Part shown: in pieces, positions 1 to 4,760 of the stretch
How positions within the stretch are numbered: the stretch's first letter is position 1
Layout of the letters: each line of letters opens with the position of its first letter
Source of the DNA: an uncultured Shinella sp.
GTDB taxonomy: Bacteria > Pseudomonadota > Alphaproteobacteria > Rhizobiales > Rhizobiaceae
Assembly (NCBI GenBank): GCA_946481465.1
Contig: CAMLOC010000135.1
Coordinates: 1 to 7,887 of the forward strand
Reading direction: 5' to 3'
Length of the DNA stretch: 7,887 bases
Position numbers and translations under genes: made by a program
Notes under the pieces: model-generated
What the model was told of the DNA's origin: nothing
Database searches by the model: none
Seen by the model: only the letters and a program-made list of their open reading frames with translations

Positions 1-1533
1 GGCAAGCTCGCGCACTTCCTGGGCGACGACCGCAAAGCCGCGGCCGGCCTCGCCCGCGCGGGCCGCCTCGACGCCGGCATTCAACGCCAGAAGATTGGTC
101 TGGAAGGCGATCTCGTCGATGACGGAGATGATCTGGTTGATCTTCTGCGAGGACTGCTCGATGCGGCCCATGGCATCGATGGCGTCCTGCACGATGCTGC
201 CGGACTTGTCGGCGCTGTCCTTGGCTTCGCGCACGATTTCCGAAGCCTCGATGGCGCGGGTCGTGGAGGTCTTCACCGTGGTGGTGATCTCCTCCAGCGC
301 GGCGGCGGTCTCCTCCAGCGAGGCGGCCTGCTGCTCCGTGCGGTGGGCGAGCTGGTCGGCGGCGGCGGAAAGCTCGCGCGAATTGCCGGTGATCGTGCCG
401 GCGGTGGACAGGATGCCGGTCATCGTGCTGCGCAGCGTCAGCATGGCGCCGTTGACGTTTGCCTGGAGCTCGGCGAAATCGCCCTCGAAATGGCCGGCCA
501 TCTCTTGCGTCAGGTCGGCATGGGAGAGCGAGGCGATCACGCGGCGCACCTCGCTGACGCCCCGGTCGACATTCTCGACCAGGTCGTTGACGCCGGTGGC
601 GAAGCGGCGAAGGTCCTCGTCCTCGTAGGTCTTGGTGATGCGGCGGGAGAAGTCGCCGGCGGCGGCGGCGGCAACGATCGTGCTGATGTTCGACTGCAGG
701 TCCTTGCTCTGCGTCTGAAGCGCCGCTTCCTGCGCCTCCATCTCGCGCATCTGCATCTCGTTGGCGCGGAAGACGTCGAGCGTGCGCGCCATCGCGCCGA
801 TCTCGTCCTTGCGGTCGGTGCAGGGAATGGCATCGTCGAGCTTGCCGGCGGCAAGGTTGGACATCACACCGGTCAGGAGCTGGATCGGGCGGACGATGCC
901 GTTGCGGGCGAACAGGGTGCTGAACAGCATGCCCGCGACGATGCAGACGAGGGCGGTCGCGAGCAGCACGGCCTGGGTGGTCGTCGAGCGCGAAATAGCT
1001 TCGGCGCGCGATTGCGAGAGCGTTTCAGCCGAATAGGTCGTGTAGAGCTTGAGCGCGGCCGTGACGGCCTTCTGGCCTTCCAGTGCCGTGTCGAGCGCGG
1101 CGAGCATGGCGGCGCGATCCTGGCCCTGCGGCGAACCGGCGACGGCCACCATGGCCCGGATCTGCTCGAAATAGGAGGCCAGCGACGCGCGCACGCCGTC
1201 GAGCAGCTTGGTTTCCTCGGCATCGGCCGTCGAGGCGATCTTCGGCAGGCGGTCGAGCATTTCCTTGGAGCGTGTCTCGGTCTCCGCGGCAAAATCGGCC
1301 GCCTTTTCCGGCGCAAGCGCAAGCTGGTAGGTCATGCGGCTGATGGCGATGACGTCGATGCGCAGGTCCATGGCTTCCCGCGCCACCTCTTCACGGGCAC
1401 CGGTGTCCTGGAGCGCGGAGCCGAGGGCGCGCAGGCCACCGCCGCCGACGACGGCGATCGTGCCGGCCGCGATGCCCATGAGAAGCACGAGAAGGCCGAC
1501 TTTTCGGGAAATGGAAAGATCCGAGATTTTCAT
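1..1533 (-). CDS. Methyl-accepting chemotaxis protein, N-terminal 511 residues (runs off left edge)
   Basis: This is a transmembrane chemoreceptor that signals to CheA/CheW. The reading frame is open from an ATG at 1533 to the window edge without a stop. An AAGGGA ribosome binding site lies 8 bases before the ATG. A short basic N-terminus leads into TM1 (about residues 12-30). A mostly helical periplasmic region of about 150 residues (34-187, compatible with a four-helix-bundle sensor) and TM2 (about 187-210) follow. A HAMP domain comes next (about 212-262, with the conserved DEIG), then a second HAMP-like stretch (about 318-370). The methylation-type helix around 398-425 holds EEt/EE pairs. 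The last residues reach the signalling tip ([20 protein letters not shown], from about 475), which is diagnostic of the family. The usual AAVEAARAG is here AGVEAARAG. The returning cytoplasmic helix, likely 100 or more residues, is missing only because the window ends. The ligand cannot be told from sequence. Confidence 0.97.
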   Translation of the reverse strand, partial: MKISDLSISRKVGLLVLLMGIAAGTIAVVGGGGLRALGSALQDTGAREEVAREAMDLRIDVIAISRMTYQLALAPEKAADFAAETETRSKEMLDRLPKIASTADAEETKLLDGVRASLASYFEQIRAMVAVAGSPQGQDRAAMLAALDTALEGQKAVTAALKLYTTYSAETLSQSRAEAISRSTTTQAVLLATALVCIVAGMLFSTLFARNGIVRPIQLLTGVMSNLAAGKLDDAIPCTDRKDEIGAMARTLDVFRANEMQMREMEAQEAALQTQSKDLQSNISTIVAAAAAGDFSRRITKTYEDEDLRRFATGVNDLVENVDRGVSEVRRVIASLSHADLTQEMAGHFEGDFAELQANVNGAMLTLRSTMTGILSTAGTITGNSRELSAAADQLAHRTEQQAASLEETAAALEEITTTVKTSTTRAIEASEIVREAKDSADKSGSIVQDAIDAMGRIEQSSQKINQIISVIDEIAFQTNLLALNAGVEAARAGEAGRGFAVVAQEVRELA

Positions 1534-1541
1534 GGACAACG

Positions 1542-1547
1542 TCCCTT
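1542..1547 (-). promoter_or_regulatory. Ribosome binding site of the chemoreceptor gene
   Basis: AAGGGA on the minus strand lies 8 bases before the ATG at 1533 and supports that start. The following bases can form a tiny GGAC/GTCC stem just before the ATG. I see no convincing sigma-70 promoter in the 140-base gap between this gene and galM. Confidence 0.6.
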
Positions 1548-1588
1548 GAGGCCGAGCGGCGCTGTCCTGGCGCAGTCAATCCCATACA

Positions 1589-1607
1589 ACCCGGCATCAT
1601 ACCGGGT
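1589..1607 (-). other. Short inverted repeat downstream of galM
   Basis: ACCCGG and CCGGGT form a 6-bp stem with a 7-base loop in the galM to chemoreceptor gap. It lies about 67 bases after the galM stop. No U-run follows on the minus strand, so it is at best a weak terminator or an mRNA hairpin. Confidence 0.3.
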
Positions 1608-1673
1608 CCATGAGACTGGTTTTCTGGCACAAAGGTTTCGATTTTGTTGCCTTCCCGCACCGCGATCCGGATT

Positions 1674-2690
1674 TCATCCCTTGCGGAAGACGTAGTCGGT
1701 CTCCTGTCGCACCGTTTCACCGGGCCTGAGGACGGCATTCGGGAAATGGCCGTGGTTGACGGCGTCCGGCCAGACCTGCGTTTCGAGGCAGAAACCCGCG
1801 AAAGCACCGTAGCGGCGCCCCTCCAGGCCCGGGACGGCCGGAGCGACCTTGGCGCCGGTATAGAGCTGCACGCCCGGCTCGCTCGTGCGCACCTCCAGCG
1901 AGACACCGGAAAGCGGGCTGCGGACCTCGGCGACCGGCCGCTTCGCCTGGCGCCGCGGCGAGAGGCAGAAATTGTGGTCGAAGGCGACACCGCCCTCCTC
2001 CGTCTGACGGCGCAACGGCGTCCACTCCCGAAGGTCGAAAGGCGTGCCGGCGACGGCACGAACCTCGCCGGTCGGGATCAGCCTTTCGTCGACGGGCAGG
2101 TAGTGCTCCGCCGCGACGCGAATGTCATGGTCGAGCGCGTCAGCGCCGCCGTCGAGGATGAAATAGCTGTGCTGGCAAAGGTTGACAGGGGTCGGCGCAT
2201 CCGTCGTCGCCTCATAGACGACGGAAAGCACCCCGTCACCGGAAAGGCTGTATGTACAGGTGACGGCGCAATTGCCGGGATAGCCGGCCCGGCCATCGGG
2301 ATCGGTCAGCGTCAGGGTGACGCTATCCGGGCCCTGCGCGACGATCCGCCAGTTCTGCCGGCCGATGCCGTCGCTGCCGCCATGCAGGTGGGTGACGCCG
2401 CGCTCGTTGCACTCGAGCTGGAAATCCGCCCCGTCGATCGTGAAGCGCCCGTCCTTGATGCGGTTGGCGCAGCGCCCGGGCGTCGCGCCGAAATAGGGCG
2501 AGTGGCCGAGATAGCCGGCGAAGTCCTCGAAGCCGAGCACCAGCGGCGCGTCGTGCCCGTCGAGCCTGAGGTCCTGGATGACCGCGCCCCAGGTGAGGAC
2601 ATGCGCCGTCAGCCCGCCGCCGGCAAGGCGGATGCGCTCGACCGTTTCGCCATTCTCCAGCCGCCCGAAGATTTCATTTCCGCTGTCCAC
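1674..2690 (-). CDS. galM: Aldose 1-epimerase (galactose mutarotase family)
   Basis: The enzyme interconverts alpha and beta anomers of aldoses such as galactose or glucose in the cytoplasm. From the GTG at 2690 the protein is 338 residues, the normal family length. The expected active-site residues are all visible: Asn76-Arg77 in ANRI, His101 and His103 in HLHGG, the catalytic acid His174 in QHSYF, Asp238 in FDHN, and the catalytic base Glu303 in ETQVWPDA, followed by the family's FPNAVLRPGE stretch. The GTG start is chosen because AAGGAGAGG sits 8 bases before it and the mature family usually begins close to this point. A longer frame opening at a TTG at 2741 would add 17 low-quality residues without a good ribosome binding site. 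The gene lies 98 bases after the GNAT gene with no clear promoter, so read-through from the metA operon is possible. No other sugar-metabolism gene is nearby, so its physiological sugar is not indicated. Confidence 0.95.
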   Translation of the reverse strand: MDSGNEIFGRLENGETVERIRLAGGGLTAHVLTWGAVIQDLRLDGHDAPLVLGFEDFAGYLGHSPYFGATPGRCANRIKDGRFTIDGADFQLECNERGVTHLHGGSDGIGRQNWRIVAQGPDSVTLTLTDPDGRAGYPGNCAVTCTYSLSGDGVLSVVYEATTDAPTPVNLCQHSYFILDGGADALDHDIRVAAEHYLPVDERLIPTGEVRAVAGTPFDLREWTPLRRQTEEGGVAFDHNFCLSPRRQAKRPVAEVRSPLSGVSLEVRTSEPGVQLYTGAKVAPAVPGLEGRRYGAFAGFCLETQVWPDAVNHGHFPNAVLRPGETVRQETDYVFRKG

Positions 2691-2695
2691 GCTAG

Positions 2696-2704
2696 CCTCT
2701 CCTT
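2696..2704 (-). promoter_or_regulatory. Ribosome binding site deciding the GTG start of galM
   Basis: AAGGAGAGG on the minus strand is a strong Shine-Dalgarno match, with AGGAG 8 bases from the GTG at 2690. It favours this start over the upstream in-frame TTG at 2741. Confidence 0.8.
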
Positions 2705-2758
2705 CACTGCCCGCCCGGTCCCGCGCGGCAACCTGCTGCAATTCCGCTCCATCCGCAA

Positions 2759-2779
2759 CCGAAAAGTCATACTTTTCGG
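2759..2779 (-). terminator. Perfect 9-bp hairpin after the GNAT gene, possible terminator
   Basis: CCGAAAAGT and ACTTTTCGG form a perfect 9-bp stem with a 3-base loop. It begins 9 bases after the stop of the acetyltransferase gene. Position suggests the end of the metA-GNAT transcript. However, no U-run follows (the next bases are TTGCGG), so it may instead be a 3'-end-protecting hairpin or a palindromic protein site ahead of galM. Confidence 0.45.
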
Positions 2780-2788
2780 CCGTCCTGC

Positions 2789-3241
2789 TCAGAAGGATTT
2801 CTGGTAGACGATAAAGGGCGTCTTGTCGGCGATGCGGTCATAGAGCCGGCGTGCCGTCGCGTTGAATTCCTGCGTCATCCAGTAGACCTCGGGCGAGCCC
2901 GCCTCCTTCGCCTTGGCATAGACGCCCTCGATCAGCGCCCGGCCGATGCCGGAGCCGCGCACGTCGGGATCGGCAAAGAGATCCTGCAAATAGCAGACAT
3001 TGCCGATCGTCCAGCAGGAACGGTGGAACAGGTAATGCGCAAGGCCCACGGGCTTGCCGTCGAGCGTGGCGAGGAGGCCGCGATACTCGCCCTCCGCCGC
3101 CCCACCCGTCAGCCGGGCGAAGGTGCTGGCATAGATCTCTTCCGGCAGCACCGTCTCGTAGAAGGCGAGATAGGCTTTCCACAGGCGCCGCCACTCGCCT
3201 TCATCATCTTCATGCAACGGGCGAATGACGACACGGCTCAT
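2789..3241 (-). CDS. GNAT-family N-acetyltransferase (HPA2-like)
   Basis: This 150-residue protein is a single GNAT domain that should transfer acetyl from acetyl-CoA to an amine; the acceptor is unknown. The N-terminal strand is MSRVVIRPLHEDD, a typical GNAT opening. Motif A is YLQDLFADPDVRGSGIG (84-100), with the pyrophosphate-binding R95-G-S-G-I-G100. The C-terminal part has the FNATARRLYDRIA segment (126-138), where N127 and Y134 match conserved family positions. The ending TPFIVYQKSF resembles the HPA2-like subgroup. The ATG at 3241 lies 3 bases after the metA stop. Its AGGAG lies inside the last codons of metA, 8 bases from the ATG, which indicates translational coupling. It should therefore share the SAM-II control of metA. 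A role in methionine or SAM metabolism is suggested only by this linkage. Confidence 0.93.
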   Translation of the reverse strand: MSRVVIRPLHEDDEGEWRRLWKAYLAFYETVLPEEIYASTFARLTGGAAEGEYRGLLATLDGKPVGLAHYLFHRSCWTIGNVCYLQDLFADPDVRGSGIGRALIEGVYAKAKEAGSPEVYWMTQEFNATARRLYDRIADKTPFIVYQKSF

Positions 3242-3244
3242 GGG

Positions 3245-4168
3245 TCAGGCTCCTGTTCCGATCTTTTCCAGGTCATAGGACGTGGTCTGGTAGATTTCGT
3301 TGATCCAGTTGCCGAAGAGCAGGTGCGCATGGCCGCGCCAGCGGTTCTGCGGCGGCAATGACGGATCGTTGTGCGGAAAATAGTTCTTCGGCAGCTTGAT
3401 CGGCACGCCGGCCGAGACGTCGCGGAAATACTCGTCGGCAAGCGAGGTGGAATCGTATTCAACATGGTTGAAGATGTAGAGGCGATTGCCGGCCTGCTCG
3501 CGCACGAGGCAGACGCCCGTCTCGTCGGAATCGAGCAGGATATCGAGTTCCGGCACGGCCCGGATGTCCTCGATGCGGATCTCCGTCCAGCGCGAGACCG
3601 GCACCTCGAAATTGTCGGAGAAGCCGTTGAGGTAGACCGACGAAGGCTTGCGGTTGTGATGGCGGTAGACGCCGAAGGCCTTTTCCTCCAGCATGTGCTT
3701 CGGCACGCCGTGGAAATGGTAGATCGCCGCCATGGCGCCCCAGCAGACGTTCAGCGTCGAATGGACGTTCGTCTCGGTCCAGTCGAGAATCTGCTTCATC
3801 TCGTCCCAATAGGTGACGTCCTCGTAGTCGAGCGTCTCGACGGGCGCGCCGGTGACGATGAAGCCGTCGAACTTGCGGTGCCGCACCTCCTCCCACGTAT
3901 CGTAGAAGGCGAGCAGGTGCTCTTCCGAGGTGTTCTTCGCCCGGTGGCCGCCGACGCGCACCAGCGACAGCTCGACCTGCAGCGGCGAGGCGCCGACGAG
4001 GCGGGCCATCTGCACTTCCGTCTTGATCTTGTTCGGCATGAGGTTGAGCAGCCCGATCTGCAACGGGCGGATATCCTGCCGGATCGCCACCGTCTCGGTC
4101 ATCACCCGCACACCCTCCTGAACGAGGGTTTCGAAGGCGGGAAGCGTATCGGGAATCTTGATGGGCAT
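3245..4168 (-). CDS. metA: Homoserine O-acyltransferase MetA, predicted acetyl-CoA type
   Basis: MetA acylates the hydroxyl of L-homoserine, the first committed step of methionine synthesis. The protein is 307 residues, the usual family length, starting at the ATG at 4168 ([15 protein letters not shown]). With this start the known catalytic residues fall exactly at their family numbers: Lys47 in MPNKIKTE, the nucleophile Cys142 in NVCWGA, His235 and Glu237 in FNHVEYD. Position 111 is Glu (TGAPVE). In characterised enzymes Glu111 gives acetyl-CoA use (Bacillus cereus type) and Gly111 gives succinyl-CoA use (Escherichia coli). The product is therefore predicted to be O-acetylhomoserine, although many databases would name it a succinyltransferase. 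An upstream in-frame codon at 4222 would extend the protein by 18 residues, but that segment lies in the terminator hairpin of the leader and is rejected. The ribosome binding site is weak (GAGTG, 5 bases from the ATG). A SAM-II riboswitch and terminator precede it, and a coupled GNAT gene follows. Confidence 0.97.
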   Translation of the reverse strand: MPIKIPDTLPAFETLVQEGVRVMTETVAIRQDIRPLQIGLLNLMPNKIKTEVQMARLVGASPLQVELSLVRVGGHRAKNTSEEHLLAFYDTWEEVRHRKFDGFIVTGAPVETLDYEDVTYWDEMKQILDWTETNVHSTLNVCWGAMAAIYHFHGVPKHMLEEKAFGVYRHHNRKPSSVYLNGFSDNFEVPVSRWTEIRIEDIRAVPELDILLDSDETGVCLVREQAGNRLYIFNHVEYDSTSLADEYFRDVSAGVPIKLPKNYFPHNDPSLPPQNRWRGHAHLLFGNWINEIYQTTSYDLEKIGTGA

Positions 4169-4182
4169 GTCACACTCGATCG

Positions 4183-4218
4183 AAAAACAAAACCGGCCGC
4201 AACAGTGTCGCAACCGGT
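4183..4218 (-). terminator. Intrinsic terminator in the metA leader (riboswitch expression platform)
   Basis: On the minus strand a 12-base arm (4218-4207, ACCGGTTGCGAC) pairs with GTTGCGGCCGGT (4203-4192) around the loop ACT. All 12 positions pair if three G-U pairs are counted. A U-rich run (TTTGTTTTT, 4191-4183) follows directly. This is a strong Rho-independent terminator placed between the SAM-II aptamer and metA, ending 14 bases before the ATG. In this position it would stop metA transcription rather than end an upstream gene. The aptamer is therefore predicted to act by transcription attenuation. Confidence 0.87.
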
Positions 4219-4242
4219 CCACGGAAGGTTTTTCCTCGCGCG

Positions 4243-4299
4243 GCCCTTTAGCGACTTGTTTAACGTGGCTGCAAGCCGGCCGGCCAAATCACCACGAGC
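4243..4299 (-). ncRNA. SAM-II riboswitch (metA leader)
   Basis: The leader RNA matches the SAM-II class, a compact H-type pseudoknot that binds S-adenosylmethionine and represses methionine genes in alphaproteobacteria. P1 is CGTGG (4296-4292) with CCACG (4268-4264). The loop contains the family's conserved TGATTT and a GGCTTG (4277-4272). That GGCTTG can pair with CAAGTC (4258-4253) downstream of P1, giving the pseudoknot helix of six pairs with one G-U. The linker TTAAA and the terminal CGCTAAAGGG (4252-4244) are also typical. It sits immediately upstream of metA on the same strand, the classical genomic location. Recognition was by eye from consensus features, not by a covariance model. 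Confidence 0.92.
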
Positions 4300-4303
4300 C
4301 ATG

Positions 4304-4332
4304 TAGATAGCGCTCCTTGCGCCCCGAATCAA
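4304..4332 (-). promoter_or_regulatory. Candidate sigma-70 promoter of the metA operon
   Basis: A -35-like TTGATT (4332-4327) and a -10-like TATCTA (4309-4304) are separated by 17 bases. Transcription would begin near 4297, within a base or two of the first P1 nucleotide of the SAM-II aptamer. The match to consensus is partial. The position is the main support. Confidence 0.5.
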
Positions 4333-4349
4333 TCCATGGCCGGAAACGG

Positions 4350-4383
4350 GCAAGGCCCGGATGCGGCGGCATCCGGGCCTTGC
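4350..4383 (-). terminator. Perfect 15-bp hairpin after the small secreted-protein gene
   Basis: GCAAGGCCCGGATGC and GCATCCGGGCCTTGC form a perfect 15-bp GC-rich stem with a 4-base loop. The stem begins 22 bases after the stop at 4406. Only a poor U-stretch follows (CCGTTTCC). Position and stability favour a terminator separating this gene from the metA promoter. Confidence 0.65.
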
Positions 4384-4405
4384 TTCCCTGGTAAGGGCGG
4401 GCCGC

Positions 4406-4654
4406 TCAGTAGTAGCTGTAGTGGCGCTTCTTGTAGTAGACCTTGCCGCCCCAGTCGCCGCCCCAGCGGTGGCCGTAGTAGCCGCCGTAATGGCGCTTGA
4501 CGCGGTAGTGCTTCCTGTAGCCGTGGTGGCCGTGGCCGTAGCTCTTCCAGCCGTAGCTCTTGTGGCCGTAGCCGTAGTAGCCGGCCTGCGACGGGGCGGC
4601 GAAGGAAACGGCGGCGACGACGGCGACGACGGCCGAAATGATGAACTTGCGCAT
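4406..4654 (-). CDS. Small secreted Tyr/Gly/His-rich protein of unknown function
   Basis: I do not recognise a characterised family. The 82-residue product has a clear Sec signal peptide: MRKF, a hydrophobic stretch IISAVVAVVAAVSFAA, and a cleavage motif APSQA ending at about residue 24. By my count the mature 58 residues contain 15 Tyr, 14 Gly, 8 His, 12 Lys/Arg, 3 Trp, one Asp and no Cys. The protein is thus very basic and of low complexity. Residues 26-45 are four pentads (YYGYG, HKSYG, WKSYG, HGHHG), and a YKK/YSYY-type tail closes it. AGGAG lies 6 bases before the ATG at 4654, which supports a real gene. Similar small Gly/Tyr-rich exported proteins are common as hypothetical proteins in Rhizobiales, and some are loosely labelled sulfur-globule-like. 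A role in the envelope, in metal binding through His, or in phase separation through Tyr/Arg would be guesswork. Confidence 0.83.
   Translation of the reverse strand: MRKFIISAVVAVVAAVSFAAPSQAGYYGYGHKSYGWKSYGHGHHGYRKHYRVKRHYGGYYGHRWGGDWGGKVYYKKRHYSYY
4520..4579 (-). repeat. Imperfect 15-base tandem repeats coding for pentads
   Basis: Four consecutive 15-base units inside the small secreted-protein gene encode YYGYG, HKSYG, WKSYG and HGHHG. The two central units share the run AAGAGCTACGG. The pattern suggests growth by in-frame duplication. Confidence 0.6.
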
Positions 4655-4660
4655 GGGACT

Positions 4661-4665
4661 CTCCT
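4661..4665 (-). promoter_or_regulatory. Ribosome binding site of the small secreted-protein gene
   Basis: AGGAG on the minus strand lies 6 bases before the ATG at 4654. It is a full Shine-Dalgarno core at good spacing and supports translation of this small gene. Confidence 0.75.
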
Positions 4666-4681
4666 GATCTCTTTCGGGTTA

Positions 4682-4704
4682 CAGGATGAGCTCCTCTCAT
4701 CCAG
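4682..4704 (-). other. Hairpin with an AGGAG loop upstream of the small gene
   Basis: GGATGAG and CTCATCC form a perfect 7-bp stem (extended by one pair after a mismatch) whose 5-base loop on the minus strand is AGGAG. It lies between uup and the small gene, about 30 bases before the true ribosome binding site. No U-run follows, so it is not a good intrinsic terminator for uup. Confidence 0.4.
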
Positions 4705-4760
4705 TGATCAGACTGTCCCACATCGCCTGGCGCGGCGCTGTTTCAGATGGAACAGGGGGC

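Noticed and set aside
656..672. A GGC trinucleotide run as a possible phase-variable repeat
   Set aside because: It simply encodes an Ala run in the chemoreceptor. Length changes in multiples of three would not switch the frame.
1625..1641. Sigma-54-like TGGCAC element on the plus strand
   Set aside because: The -12 part reads TTTC rather than the required TTGC, and no plus-strand gene lies downstream.
343..1695. A long open frame of 450 codons on the plus strand
   Set aside because: It is antisense to the chemoreceptor gene, whose frame gives clear family motifs. The plus-strand product is rich in Arg/Gly/Ala/Asp with no recognisable domain, as expected for a shadow frame in GC-rich DNA. 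The same applies to the long plus-strand frames opposite galM, metA and uup.
2691..2741. An upstream TTG start of galM adding 17 residues
   Set aside because: It has no good ribosome binding site, while GTG at 2690 has AAGGAGAGG at ideal spacing and begins at the usual family position.
4169..4222. An 18-residue N-terminal extension of metA
   Set aside because: These codons fall in the riboswitch terminator hairpin and U-run. Starting at 4168 also puts Lys47, Glu111, Cys142, His235 and Glu237 at their family numbers.
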